This document shows positions 12,001 through 23,600 of a DNA stretch of 64,000 bases, piece by piece. Origin of the DNA: Acorus gramineus (lineage: Eukaryota > Streptophyta > Magnoliopsida > Acorales > Acoraceae); NCBI GenBank assembly GCA_030737835.1, contig JAUJYN010000029.1:1786871-1850870 (forward strand), in the 5' to 3' direction. Below the pieces are notes generated by a model that saw only the letters and a list, made by a program, of their open reading frames with translations, searched no databases and was not told the origin of the DNA. The position numbers and the translations under genes are program-made. Each line of letters begins with the position of its first letter. The first letter of the stretch is position 1.

Positions 12001-15000
12001 CATGCATACGGACTCGCACGCATGCGAGCACGCACGTACGCACGCGAGTCCGAGTGCCCCGACACCTACCCGAACCCTCGGGCAGCCACACGCATGGCCC
12101 CCCGCACGCGCACGCACGCACGCGCCCCAGCACCCTCGGCACGCTGCCGCGTGCCTGCCCGCGCCCCAGACGCGCTGCCGCGTGCGCCCGCGCGCACTGC
12201 GCGTCACACCCTCGGGTGCACTGCGCGCCCGCGCAGAACCCTGCGTATGCCCCAGCACGCTCATGCACGCACGCACACGCACGTGCGCGGGTGCACTGGC
12301 CCCCAGCCCCGCGCCCAGGCGCATGCCCAGGCGCACTGCCCCGCGCGCGCGCATGCTCGCGCGCGCCCGCGCGCACCCCCGCACCCAGCGCCCGCGCGCA
12401 CCCGCGCGCTCGCGCACATGCGCCCGCGCTCGTCTACGCGCCCGCCAACGCCTGCCACCGCCCGTCTGTACGCGCACACGCGCAGACTGCCCCCAACGCG
12501 CGCCCAGCCTTCCTTTACCCCTTTTTAACCCTCCCCAACCCCTCACACACACTCTAACTAATCTACCTGGCATGCATGACCTCCCCAACCATCCCAACAA
12601 CCCTAAAAATAAAAAAGAAGGGGAAGAGGACTTACCAAAAGAGGGAAACGGAAAGGGGGAGATGCGGGGCTCTCGACGCGCCCACGGCCACCTCAACCAC
12701 CACCACCACCACCACCACCACCACCTCTTCAGCCTCCTCAGCCTCCTTCTTGGCTGCAAAATCAGGGGGGGGGGAAGTCATGAAAAGGAGCTTGAGAGAG
12801 GAGGATCAACAACACAACACACCCACACAAACCTTCTTGTGCTTCCTTCTTCACCTTCTCCTTCACTTCTCTTTGTGACATTAACACAAACACTTGGGGG
12901 GCTTGAGAGAGAGGAAGAGAGAGCTTTGAAAACTGGGCGTGGGATGTGGGAGAGAGAGAGAGAGATATTTTGCCCAAATAAATATCTAAAGAGGGATGGA
13001 AATGACCATTTCATCTCTGACTTAGAAATTCTGTACATGCTTCACTAGAAAGGCCATAACTTCCTCAATATAGCTCCGAATTGCACAATTAAAATTCCGT
13101 TGGAAATCCAAGAAGATTATCTACAACTTTCATGTTTATGCCAAGATCAAATAATCTCTCCAGCTATTCCGAAATTAGAGCTAAACATAGAACAGGGCTG
13201 CTGCCAGAATTTCCCTCCCTGGGGTATACTTGGAAAAATACCCATAACTTTTACTACATGAATCCAGTTGATCTGATTCCACTTTTGTAAGAAAGCTAAC
13301 TCAAAACTGGACATCTCATAATAAAATCATATTTAAACCTCTTCATCTTGGATTTTAACAAAATCAAATCCAAATACCAAATTGGAAATACATAACTTTG
13401 AGGAAAAAATTATGTAGCCAAAATTTTCAATCAGAGCGCTCCAAATGACACAGGCATAACACATTCCATGTTCGCAAAGCGAACCCAATGGAAAAACAAC
13501 TACTCTCAATAAATCACATATCGATGATAGCGAACACTATTGTACTCCAACACGGTTGGGTCGCTCGGACACAAGGGGGGGGGTTGCCTCTGCTCTCACG
13601 CAGAAATAATCCCAAGGCACATAACCCAACAGACAGTTCATATACACACCTCGCACGGGTAGGCCCAGCTTAATACCACAACTATCGGCTTAACAAAACC
13701 GATAAGATAATGAATTCTCCTGAATTCCAAACGAGTGCATCGCTCGGATGCATGGGGCGATTACATCGCTAGCGCTCTAACTAATAAGGTACAACCCGAC
13801 AACGGTCATGCCCACGCCTATTTCAGATAGGCCTAATCAGTTTTAACATGCGCATAATTATTACATGAGAATTCTATCACTGAAGGAACTTGATCCACAT
13901 GCACAATAACATATGCTTAACTATAGGGTTTCTCCCTAACATGAGTATATGGCATAAACAACACATCATGCAACATACATACAAGGCAAGGCCTAACTAC
14001 ACATGCATATGAGGGCACTAATCGAATAAACATCCAAAATATACACTAACATGCGTTGGATATCGCCAACTTAAAAGAAAGGGTCAAGCCCAATCTCGCG
14101 CACTAACAGGTGAATACTAATATTCCAAATGAACCCGAGTCGAGTAGAAAATCACCTCTACTTACTCAGCTCGTGCAGAGGGAGAGGGTGAGAGAGATCA
14201 TCATCTCATGAAGTTGGTCATAGCTTTGCCCCATTAGCATGGGCGCAACAACTACACCACGCCCTCGAGTCTTATCGCAAGGGAATATTAGGCAGGTGCT
14301 CGTTATTAACCAAGACTTATTCTAATTTATATGGTGGGAGTAGTATTACAATACTACCTAAGGCATGCCATATTCTATACATCCATACACATTTCAAAAA
14401 TACTTGCCCATACTAGAGGGCGCATGCCACACAATCATTCATACATGTATACAATACATGTATATAAGTCTAGCATGCGAGATATCTACATATTATAGCT
14501 TAAGCATGGCCATACTACTTATCTACACAAGTAGTATAGCTAAGGTGCCCCATCGATGCGCGAAACACGACTTCGCGCGTCGAGCGCATCTCGAGGGGGG
14601 GGGGGGATTGGATCAAACCACTCACAGATACCCGTATCGTTGCGCGTCTGGTCTACGAGATCTGCAAAACACAACCAATGATCCACAATTAAAATATGGA
14701 ACCTCCTATCACACATGTAAGCCTACTTCATGAAGGCCCTAACCCCTGATACTTCCATATTATCACCCAAGACACATGCAAACAACTCCTTGACACTCAA
14801 CCAAGCAAAACTGCCAAACTGCTGCAACCAGCCCTACTAATTGGTCTCCACAGCACCCAATACACTTCCCAAAATTATGCAATAAATCATGCACATTCTC
14901 TGATATTCTGGGATCATAATCCATAAAGACATTAGAACCTAATTTTTCCTCTACAAGCTCGAAACAAATTATTTCCAGAAGCAGGTCAATTCCTACATGA

Positions 15001-15972
15001 ATCTGGACAGGCCATGCAAAACTGGTTCTAACTTACACCACAGATATCATAATGACCCCAAATTTCATATATAACAACTAGACACATATATGATCATATC
15101 ATATGAAGACATAATCCTAAAAATGTGCCTCTAAATACTAGATTCACTGAGATCTTTAAAATACAGAGTGCTGCCTTACCAAAACAGGGGGAGGGAAATG
15201 GGGAGATGCGGGGTTCTCGACACACCCACGACCACCTCAACCACCACCACCACTACCACCACCTCATCAGCATCTCCTCAAGCCCTTCATGGCAAAAAAC
15301 AGGGGTGCAAAGGGGCATGAGAAGGGGATAGAGAGAAGAGAAACAACAACAACAACAACAACACATACTCACCCTTTCTCACTCTTTCTTGTGCTTCTTC
15401 TTCATCTTTTCCTTCAATTGCTTCTTCCTCCTCCTTCACACACAAAGAGGAGAAAAAAAGAGACCAAGAGAGGGAGAGAAGGTGTTCCACGAAATGGGAG
15501 AGAGGGGGGAGAGAGAGAGAGGGCAAAAAAGTCATTTTCATGCCCAAATAGTGCCTAGGGGTGACCTTAAGGGGGGGGGGGTGAGGTTAGGGTTAGGCTC
15601 ACCCACTCACATATCAAATAACCAATGGTTTCTTCATCCCTAAGCAAGGTGGGGGTAAGGTTACCAAGGGTCACCACATCCCCAAAATATCTCACACTAT
15701 TCGACCAACCAGGAACTCTCAAAACCCGGATGCGATTCGGAACTGCATATTTTTCAAAACGTTATCGGAATTCGGTGAAATTTTTATGGGTAGTACTAAA
15801 CGGTACCAGGACCCATAATATGCAGTTAGATTTCCAATCAGAGTACTCTAACTCCCATAGGTGGCTAAAAGCTAAAATTTTAGCGACTCCGATCGAAAAA
15901 AGAAAAGGCCCTGAATGACCCAGATGTGACCAAGGCTTAACCGAAATGGCTCCAAATGACACAGGCATAACA
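8900..15972 (-). repeat. Element R, 5' LTR (interrupted)
   Basis: On the minus strand this corresponds to the first 3.3 kb of a family 2 LTR like the C 5' LTR. The pieces are 13462-15972 and 8900-9781, separated by the LTR at 9782-13461. The TG end is at 15972 and abuts Tat sequence. The part nearest the primer site is absent, lost at the polarity-flip junction. The right flanking pentamer is atgcg; the left flank of R is outside the window, so I cannot check a target duplication. Confidence 0.8.
9782..13461 (-). mobile_element. LTR S: complete minus-strand Tekay-type LTR, no interior
   Basis: This 3680-bp sequence starts TGTCACGCCCC at 9782 and ends ...GGCATAACA at 13461, the reverse of a complete family 2 LTR. 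Both flanks are R LTR sequence that reads on from one side to the other. The flanking pentamers (taaat left, cattc right) do not match, so it is a solo LTR either formed between two different insertions or altered at its edge. It belongs to the subfamily with three copies of the 100-bp module (near 10640, 10850 and 11270) and a CpG-dense block (11990-12510). A (GA)n run lies at about 12951-12964. The long Arg/Ala-rich frames across 11959-13048 are by-products of base composition. Confidence 0.85.
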
Positions 15973-17161
15973 ATGCGGAGGTGACAAGGTTAAGTCCACC
16001 GGCAGGGCAATGGAATTTGATCCAAAACCCAGCCGGAGGGGCCTCGAGGAGCACCGCCTCGTCCCGTTGTGTAGGGCAGTGGTAGGAGGAACAAGACCAG
16101 AGCCACCTACTGACTCGACCACACCGGCAAGAAGAGTTGCAATGGGTGGAACACGTCGCGGTTCCTTTGATTCAAGGAGCTCCCACCACGATCGTTCTGG
16201 ATAGTCCATCGCCAGAGAGATGTCGCCCATCCTCACCTCCTCGACCTCCGGCCACGGGGCATCCACCAATGGCCTCTGGGGCGACATAGATGGCGATGGA
16301 ATGAATCCCAACCATTTGGCATCCAAGAACCCTGGACCCAAATCTGGCGACTCTCCCAGCCGTGGATGTCGCCACGAGCCATGCTAATGACCAGCTCTTG
16401 CGCTCTAGCGCTCTGGCCCGGCGAGAGACATGAAAGGACGGGGACCGCCCGAAAGGATGAAGCCTTGATCTGATAGATCCAACAGATCTCGTTCAGGCCC
16501 AGCTCAACTCCTGTCTTCTTCCCCAACGCGACCACACACATCAAGACGCGGTATACGTTGGGAACGACCAGGATGGGATGGAGGCTGAAGAAATCAAGAA
16601 ACTCTACCACCAAGTGTAATAGAGGGAGAGAAAGACCCCCATCTGTGAAGTAGCTAGGGTGGAGGAGAACATAATCAAGATTGAGGGTGGGAACCTCATC
16701 TTTGGCCAACTCGTCAACCGTGAAGTTAGACGAGAGGCCCAACTCTCTATGGAGGGCAGCAGCAGTGGCAATTTCCTCCATGATAATAAGGAAAGGCGTG
16801 AGATGGGATGAGGGGCTCCTCCTTCTCACCCCCCTTTTTAATATCCGTTGAAGCGGCGCCTCGAGAAGACAACCGCACTTATTTTGCTACAAGTATCGAG
16901 GGGTAATCATCAATGCCAATAAAAAGGAGATTCACAAAATCCAAAGGGGTGCTGACGTTTGGATTTCCTAGACGCCATTTAGAGGCCACGCGCCATTAAG
17001 GCTGACAGAGAAAATCAGCTGTCCAATCCTAGGCAGGTCAGAGAATCCTGAGAAGGCAGACGACCAGATGATTGACCCCCAAAAAAGGAATGGAGGCGAG
17101 GTGATTTATCATGATCGTCTTCTCTCTTGATAAACCAAAAGAGTAGAGGGGAGGGGGCATC
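15973..17161 (-). pseudogene. Tat element, antisense extra ORF (PF04195-like) and 3' untranslated region
   Basis: A minus-strand frame of about 198 residues (16233-16829) continues as related sequence to 15973. It contains NLDYVLLHPSYF and, further on, LPLLHLVVEFLDFFSLHP followed by a VPNVYRVLMCVVAL stretch. This pattern fits the plant family annotated as 'putative gypsy type transposon' (PF04195), known in Tat-lineage elements as an extra ORF on the strand opposite to pol, between pol and the 3' LTR. The position fits: a plus-strand polypurine tract (17141-17158) and LTR start (17162) follow. Its function is unknown. The copy is a fossil, cut by R at 15972. I see nothing coding in 16830-17140. 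Confidence 0.65.
17141..17158 (+). other. Polypurine tract of the Tat element
   Basis: The purine run GAGTAGAGGGGAGGGGG lies just before the proposed LTR start TGTAGAGG at 17162. A few bases (CATC) separate them, so the exact LTR edge is uncertain by a few bases. Confidence 0.65.
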
Positions 17162-17348
17162 TGTAGAGGTAAAAATCCTCACCATGACACATGTTATATC
17201 AGGGGTAATGTGTCACACCAGGACGGACGTGGGCCTACCATGGGACCCGCAAATTCAAGTTCTGATCCTTGGCCATGATGACTCTGCCAAATGTACTAAA
17301 ACGACTAGATCCAGTGTCTAGTTGGGCGGTTGGGCACCTAGAGAGCGA

Positions 17349-17827
17349 CTAGTCTAAGGCACGACAAGACATGAGGTCTGGTCGGTCGACCTTACTTCTC
17401 GAAGGCAAGTAGTCTAAGGCACGACTAGACATGAGGTCTGGTCGGTCGACCTTACTCCTCGAAGGCGAGTAGTCTAAGGCACGACCAGACATGAGGTCTG
17501 GTCGATCGACCTTACTCCTCGAAGGCGAGTAGTCTAAGGCACGACCAAACATGAGGTATGGTCGGTCAACCTTTCTCCTCGAAGGCAAGTAGTCTAAGGC
17601 ACGACCAGACATGAGGTCTGGTCGGTCAACCTTATTCCTCGAAGGCGAGTAGTCTAAGGCACGACCAGACATGAGGTCTGGTTGGTCGACCTTACTCCTC
17701 AAAGGCGAGTAGTCTAAGGCACGACCAGACATGAGGTCTGGTTGGTCGACCTTACTCCTCGAAGGTGAGTAGTCTAAGGCATGACCAGAAATGAGGTCTG
17801 GTCGGTCGACCTTACTCCTCGAAAGCA
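17349..17827. repeat. 60-bp minisatellite, eight units, in the Tat LTR
   Basis: Eight units keep an exact 60-bp period. Each contains AGTAGTCTAAGGCACGAC, ATGAGGTCTGG and GGTCGACC-type palindromic sequence, with a few substitutions per unit. The minus strand is open through the array as a 20-residue repeat (SKVDRPDLMSGRALDY core) only because 60 is a multiple of three. Confidence 0.95.
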
Positions 17828-17965
17828 TGATGTGAAGCGTACAGGCGAGCACATCAAGAGACCCCAAGCAAGATGAAGAAACGGTCAGAAGACCACTAAC
17901 GCCTGTAACTTCCAAGGTAGCATTTAAGGCCCATTACCAACAAAACGTGGGTACTCAAGGACTGA

Positions 17966-20669
17966 TGTCACGCCCCAGGGCGGCCGTCCCCGATACGTGG
18001 CAAATATATATAATATCAGCAGTCCATACAGGAGATCAATAAAAGACTCTAAACAACCTCGAAGATAATAACACAATTAACAATGTAGCTGACATAATAT
18101 ATATACATATAGCGGAAGCTTAAACAACCTCGAAGATAATAACACAATTAACAATGTAGCTGACATAATATATATACATATAGTGGAAGCTTAAACGACT
18201 GAGTCTGTAATTAAAAGACATATTACAGACCAGAATACATAATCAACTGTCCTGTGAGAGCCAATACAAACAAAGACATCTATATAAAGTTTTGTGCCCA
18301 AGAACGAATAACAATACATACTAGCAAAAAGAAGGGGATGATGATGGCCTCTCACTCGCAGAACCCAAAACGCGAACGTTGTTCTGCTACTGATGTGATG
18401 CCTCGGGGAGCTCCTCCTTCAGATCCGACTCAGTAACAACTGGAGGGAAAGATATGAGAGGGGTGAGCCACACACTCAGTGAATGGCACAATTTATGCAA
18501 TACAACTCATATTAACCTTAAAATAATTGGTGGGTCGTAGCGTCGCCGACCCACCCCACCCTCACCCTCACCATTTAGAGGTGACATAGGACTTTTGGGA
18601 CAGATAGGACTGCTCCACACCCTTGGTCCACCGGTAGCCCTTTCCCCGGGTAGCCTCTACCTGGTATACTCCCATGGTCAGTACATTCCCGAATGCATCG
18701 GTAGTACCTACCGATGGGAGCCCTCTGTCAGGACAGCTTTTCCCAACCCGGTTAGTTCCTACTCGGATCCAACGAAGGGGAGAAAACAACCTACTCTCAC
18801 GGATACGATCCTCTTGGATCCGTCGACAACGATTACTAACACTACTAAGGAAATGAATTCTCAAGAATTCCTCCGGGGCGCATAACTAAGATGCGGGGAA
18901 AAACATACATTATAATAACAAGGTTATAATATTTTCTAAGGCATGCTTATACTAACATATTCTCATTTTGGTTTAATTAAATTAAACTAGATGGGAACAT
19001 GCATAGATCAAGGCTTTTCAAGCATGGGACATGGTGTCTAGGCATGTATGGGCCTCTATACATGATACATGGATGTATATCCCTAGCTTACGATGTCTAA
19101 CATGGTATGGTTACATCATAGCAAAACATGCATTAACATAAGTTTTCATTCACACAAGTTAATATGTAGTTATGGTGCCCCAAGGGAGGGCAATGCACGC
19201 CTACGTGCATCGAACGCCTCCCTACTGGGTTGGATTGACCCACTCACCGCAACCCGGGTCGTTGCGGAACCGTTCGCCAAGATCTGCAAGACAAGGGCAT
19301 TCAATATGGTGAGTAAACTACACAAATATACATGAAATTTACTAGAAATGCCAAAAACTCGGACAAGCATGCATACGGGCTCGCACGCATGCGAGTACGC
19401 ACGTACGCACGCAAGTCCGAGTGCCCCGACACCTACCCGAACCCTCGGGCAGCCACACGCATGGCCCCCTGCACACGTACGCGCCCATACGCACGCACGC
19501 ACGCGCCCCAACACCCCCTGGTGCATTGCCGCGCGCCCAGACGCGCTACCGCGCGCGCGCACATGCTCGCACGCGCCCGCGCGCAAAGCTAGTCCTACCT
19601 GCGCACACTCGCACGCACTGCGTGCCTACCCTGCGCAGAACCCCGCGCGTACTCTCGCGCGCCTGCGCGTAAGCGCATGCACCCGCCAGCGCGCCCGACT
19701 GTGCGCTCCAGTGCTTCCCTACGCGCGCAGAGGCGCGCGCACGCGTGCAAATGGCACCGCGCACGCGCCCAAACCTCCCCCACCCCCTTTTCAGCCCACA
19801 CACCCACCCTAAACCCTATGCATGGCATACATGAACACCCTAAGAGCCTTTATCAAACATTTAAACAAGGATAAGGGAGGAGGAGAGCTTACCAAAGGAG
19901 GGGAAAGAAAGGGGAGGAAATCGGGTGCCCTTGGCGCACCAAACCACCTCAACCGCCACCACCAACACCACCACCTTCTCAGCCACTCCTCAAGCCTTTA
20001 ATGGCTGAAATCAGGGGTTGGGGGGGAGGCATGAGAGGGAGTTAGAGAGAAGAGAATCAAAGCATAACAACAACAACCAAAGCTTGCACACACATACCTT
20101 TCTCTTTTCCTTTTAATGTTTCTTCTTCTCCTTCTTGTTCTTCTTTTATTTAACACAAAAAAAACAAAGAAAACCAGGGAGTGAAGGAGAGAGTGAGAGG
20201 GAGAGGATGAGAAGGGGACGCCCACCTATAGTGTACACACACACACTCACACACACATTCTTCATTAAATGTGAAAAAGGGGGTGGTTGGGGGATTGACT
20301 TTGAGTCAACCCAACCAAACTACCAAACAAAAACCCTTGACTAGTGAAAGGTCATCTTTGATTAGTTAAGGTCTTTGTTGACTTAGTCAAAGTCACCCTT
20401 TGACAATTCAAAATCGGTCAAAACCCGGATACGATTTGGAACTGCAAATTTTTTGAAACGTATCCAGAACTCGATGAAATTTCTGTGGCCAATACCAATG
20501 ACACCTGGACTCATAATATGCAGTTAGATTTTCAATCGGAGTTCTCGAACTCACACAGATAGCTAAAAGTCTAAAATTTTAGCGGCTCCGATCGAAAAAG
20601 AAAAATTGGAAAACTACCAGAAATGACCCAAAGGTGACCAATAGGCTAAAAAGTGACACATATATAACA
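17966..20669 (-). repeat. B 3' LTR
   Basis: This 2704-bp LTR runs from TGTCACGCCCC (reverse of ...GGGCGTGACA) to ...ACACATATATAACA. It differs from the B 5' LTR by an extra 71-bp tandem copy at 18122-18192. It contains the CpG-dense block (19365-19770) and the 36-nt conserved segment on the minus strand near 19248-19283. Confidence 0.92.
18051..18192. repeat. 71-bp tandem duplication in the B 3' LTR
   Basis: Two head-to-tail copies, 18051-18121 and 18122-18192, differ by one or two bases (AGCGGAAG versus AGTGGAAG). The B 5' LTR has one copy at the same place, so the duplication arose after insertion or in the last replication cycle. Confidence 0.92.
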
Positions 20670-20682
20670 TTCTTCCCCCCTT
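20670..20682 (-). other. Polypurine tract of B
   Basis: On the minus strand, AAGGGGGGAAGAA lies directly before the 3' LTR. Confidence 0.9.
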
Positions 20683-23600
20683 AGGAAATTTTGTCCACAA
20701 AATTTAATACAAAAACATCTAGGAAGGGAAAAGATGTGGATATGCGTCACGCATGGCGTCCTCGCGCTCCCAAGTGGCCTCGGCACCAGAACGGTGCTGC
20801 CATCGCACCTTAACCAACTGGACGGTCTTGGTGCGGAGCCTCTTCTCGCGTCGGTCCAGGATCTCGATCGGCTGCTCCACGAATGACAAGTCCGGCTCGA
20901 AGACGAGCGGCTCGAACGGAATAACGTGAGCAGGATCGTGGACGTAACGCCTCAGCTGCGAGACATGGAAGACGTCATGGGCTTGAGCCAACTGTGGGGG
21001 CAGGGCTATGCGATAGGCCACCTCTCCAATCCGCTCAAGGATGAGAAACGGCCCAATGTAACGCGGACTCAGCTTGCCCCGCACACCGAAACGGAAGATG
21101 CCCTTCGTCGGGGACACCTTCAGGAAAACATGGTCACCAACCTCGAAGGCGAGCTCACGGCGACGACGATCGGCGTAGCTCTTCTGACGGCTCTGAGCGA
21201 TTCGGATACGCTCACGAATCGTCTTGACCATCTCTGAGGTCTGGTGGACGATCTCTGGTCCCTCCAACTGGCGCTCTCCGACCTCGTCCCAACACAAGGG
21301 GGACCTGCAGCTGCGGCCATAGAGCGCTTCATATGGTGCCATCCGAATACTCGAGTGGTAGCTGTTGTTGTAGGCGAACTCCACCAACGGGAGATGCCTC
21401 TCCCAACTGCCCCCAAAGTCGAGAACGCAAGCTCGCAGCATGTCCTCCAGGGTCTGTATCGTCCTCTCCGACTGGCCGTCCGTCTGCGGATGAAACGCTG
21501 TACTGAAGGTTCGTACCAAGGGCGTGCTGGAGGCTGCGCCAGAACCTCGAAGTAAACCTCGCGTCTCTATCAGAAATGATGCTGACGGGAGTGCCATGGA
21601 GACGAACAATCTCGGAGACAAACAACTGTGCCAGGGTGTCCAGAGAATCGGTGAGTCGAATGGGGAGGAAATGAGCGGACTTAGTCAGTCGGTCGACGAT
21701 TACCCAGATGGCATCGCGACCCGAACGTGACCTCGGCAAACCCGAAACGAAGTCCATGGTGATCTGCTCCCACTTCCACTGAGGAATCTCAATGGACTGC
21801 AGCTTCCCCGCAGGACGCTGATGTTCCGACTTCACCTGCTGGCATACCAAGCAACGGGCAACGAAACGGCCAATATCCGCCTTCATCCCGCGCCACCAGT
21901 AGCCACGACGAAGGCCCCTGTACATCTTCGTGCCACCAGGATGCACTGTGTACCTCGAACGATGGGCCTCGTCCAAGATCTTCTGCTTCAGCTCTGCGTC
22001 GTCAGGAATGCATACTCGACCTCTGAACCGCAGGATTCCGTCCTCGCGAATCTGGTAGTCCGGACGCTCGCCCCGGGCGACGCCTTCAGAGAGGACTAGA
22101 AAGTGAGGATCCTGCCCCTGAGCCGTGCGGATCTCGTCGAGAAGAACGGGCTGCACCACTAGCCTGGCCAAAAAGCCACCCGCAGGTGTCTCTCGAACGC
22201 TGATCCAGCAAGCGGCCTCCTCCAGAAGCCTCCAACGACGTACAGCCAAGTGGGCGGCCATGCCCAAGGGCTGCCTGCTGAGAGCATCGGCCACGACATT
22301 CGCCTTACCCGGATGGTAAGCGATGTCACAGTCATAGTCCTTCAGGAACTCGACCCAACGTCGCTGACGCATGTTGAGCTCCGGCTGGGACTGCAAGTAA
22401 GTCAGGCTCTTGTGATCCGTGAAGAGCTCGAACTCCTCGCCATAGAGGTAGTGCCTCCACATCTTCAGCGCAAAGATGATCGCTGCTAACTCCAAATCGT
22501 GGGTGGGGTAATTCTGCTCATGGGGCTTCAACTGACGCGACGCGTAAGCCACAACCTTACCGTACTGCATCAGGACGCAACCCAAACCCAGCCGCGATGC
22601 ATCGGAGTAGACTGCGAACCCACCACTCCCAGACGGAATGGTAAGAACTGGCGCTGAGGTGAGTCTTCGCTTCAACTCCAGGAAGCTCTCCTCGCAAGAT
22701 GGGGACCACTCGAACCGGACATCCTTCCGAGTGAGGCGGGTCAGAGGCACAGCTATCTTCGAGAAACCCTCGACAAACCTCCGATAATAACCCGCCAAAC
22801 CCAGGAAGCTCCGAATCTCGGTGGGGTTCGACGGTCGCCGCCAATTCGACACGGCGAGCGTCTTGTCCGGGTCCACAGATATACCCTCGCCGGAAATCAC
22901 GTGGCCTAGAAAGGCCATACGCTCCAACCAGAACTCGCACTTACTGAACTTGGCGAACAACTGATGTCGGGCCAAAGTCTCCAAGACAGTGCGGAGATGG
23001 TCAGCGTGCTCCTCAAGACTCCTCGAGTACACCAGAATATCATCGATGAAGACTACCACGAAGGAGTCGAGGAAGGGCCGAAACACCCGGTTCATCAGAT
23101 CCATGAAGGCCGCCAGCGCATTCGTCAACCCAAACGGCAGTACTCGGAACTCGTAGTGCCCATAACGGGTACGAAAGGCCGTCTTCAGAATATCCGACTC
23201 CCGGATCTTCAGCTGATAGTAGCCCGAACGGAGATCGATCTTTGAAAAGACACGCGCTCCCTGGAGCTGGTCAAACAGATCGTCAATCCGCGGCAAGGGG
23301 TACTTGTTCTTCACGGTCCGCTTGTTCAGCTGCCTGTAATCAATACAAAGACGCAGCGAACCGTCCTTCTTCCGAACGAACAAAACAGGGGCTCCCCACG
23401 GAGAGACACTCGGACGTGCGAAGCCCTTCTCGAGCAACTCTTCCAGCTGCTCCTTGAGCACCTTCAGCTCTGCTGGGGCCATCCGGTACGGAGCTCTCGA
23501 AATCGGCTCGGTCCCCAGAATTAGATTAATCTCAAACTCGATCGCGCGATCCGGCGGTAGTCCCGGAAGATCATTGGGAAAAACCTCTGGATATTCTGCC

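Noticed and set aside
11959-13048. Long Arg/Ala/Pro-rich open frames on both strands (up to about 350 residues)
   Set aside because: They fall in the CpG-dense LTR block, where stop codons are rare by composition in all frames. The same happens at 19332-19812, 25746-26326, 33059-33735, 53753-54378 and 59584-60207, with no conserved protein.
17349-17827. CRISPR-like regular repeats
   Set aside because: The units are contiguous with no unique spacers, and the setting is a plant LTR.
17349-17915. 188-residue repeat protein on the minus strand
   Set aside because: It is only the translation of the 60-bp array in the Tat LTR. The period is a multiple of three, so the frame stays open.
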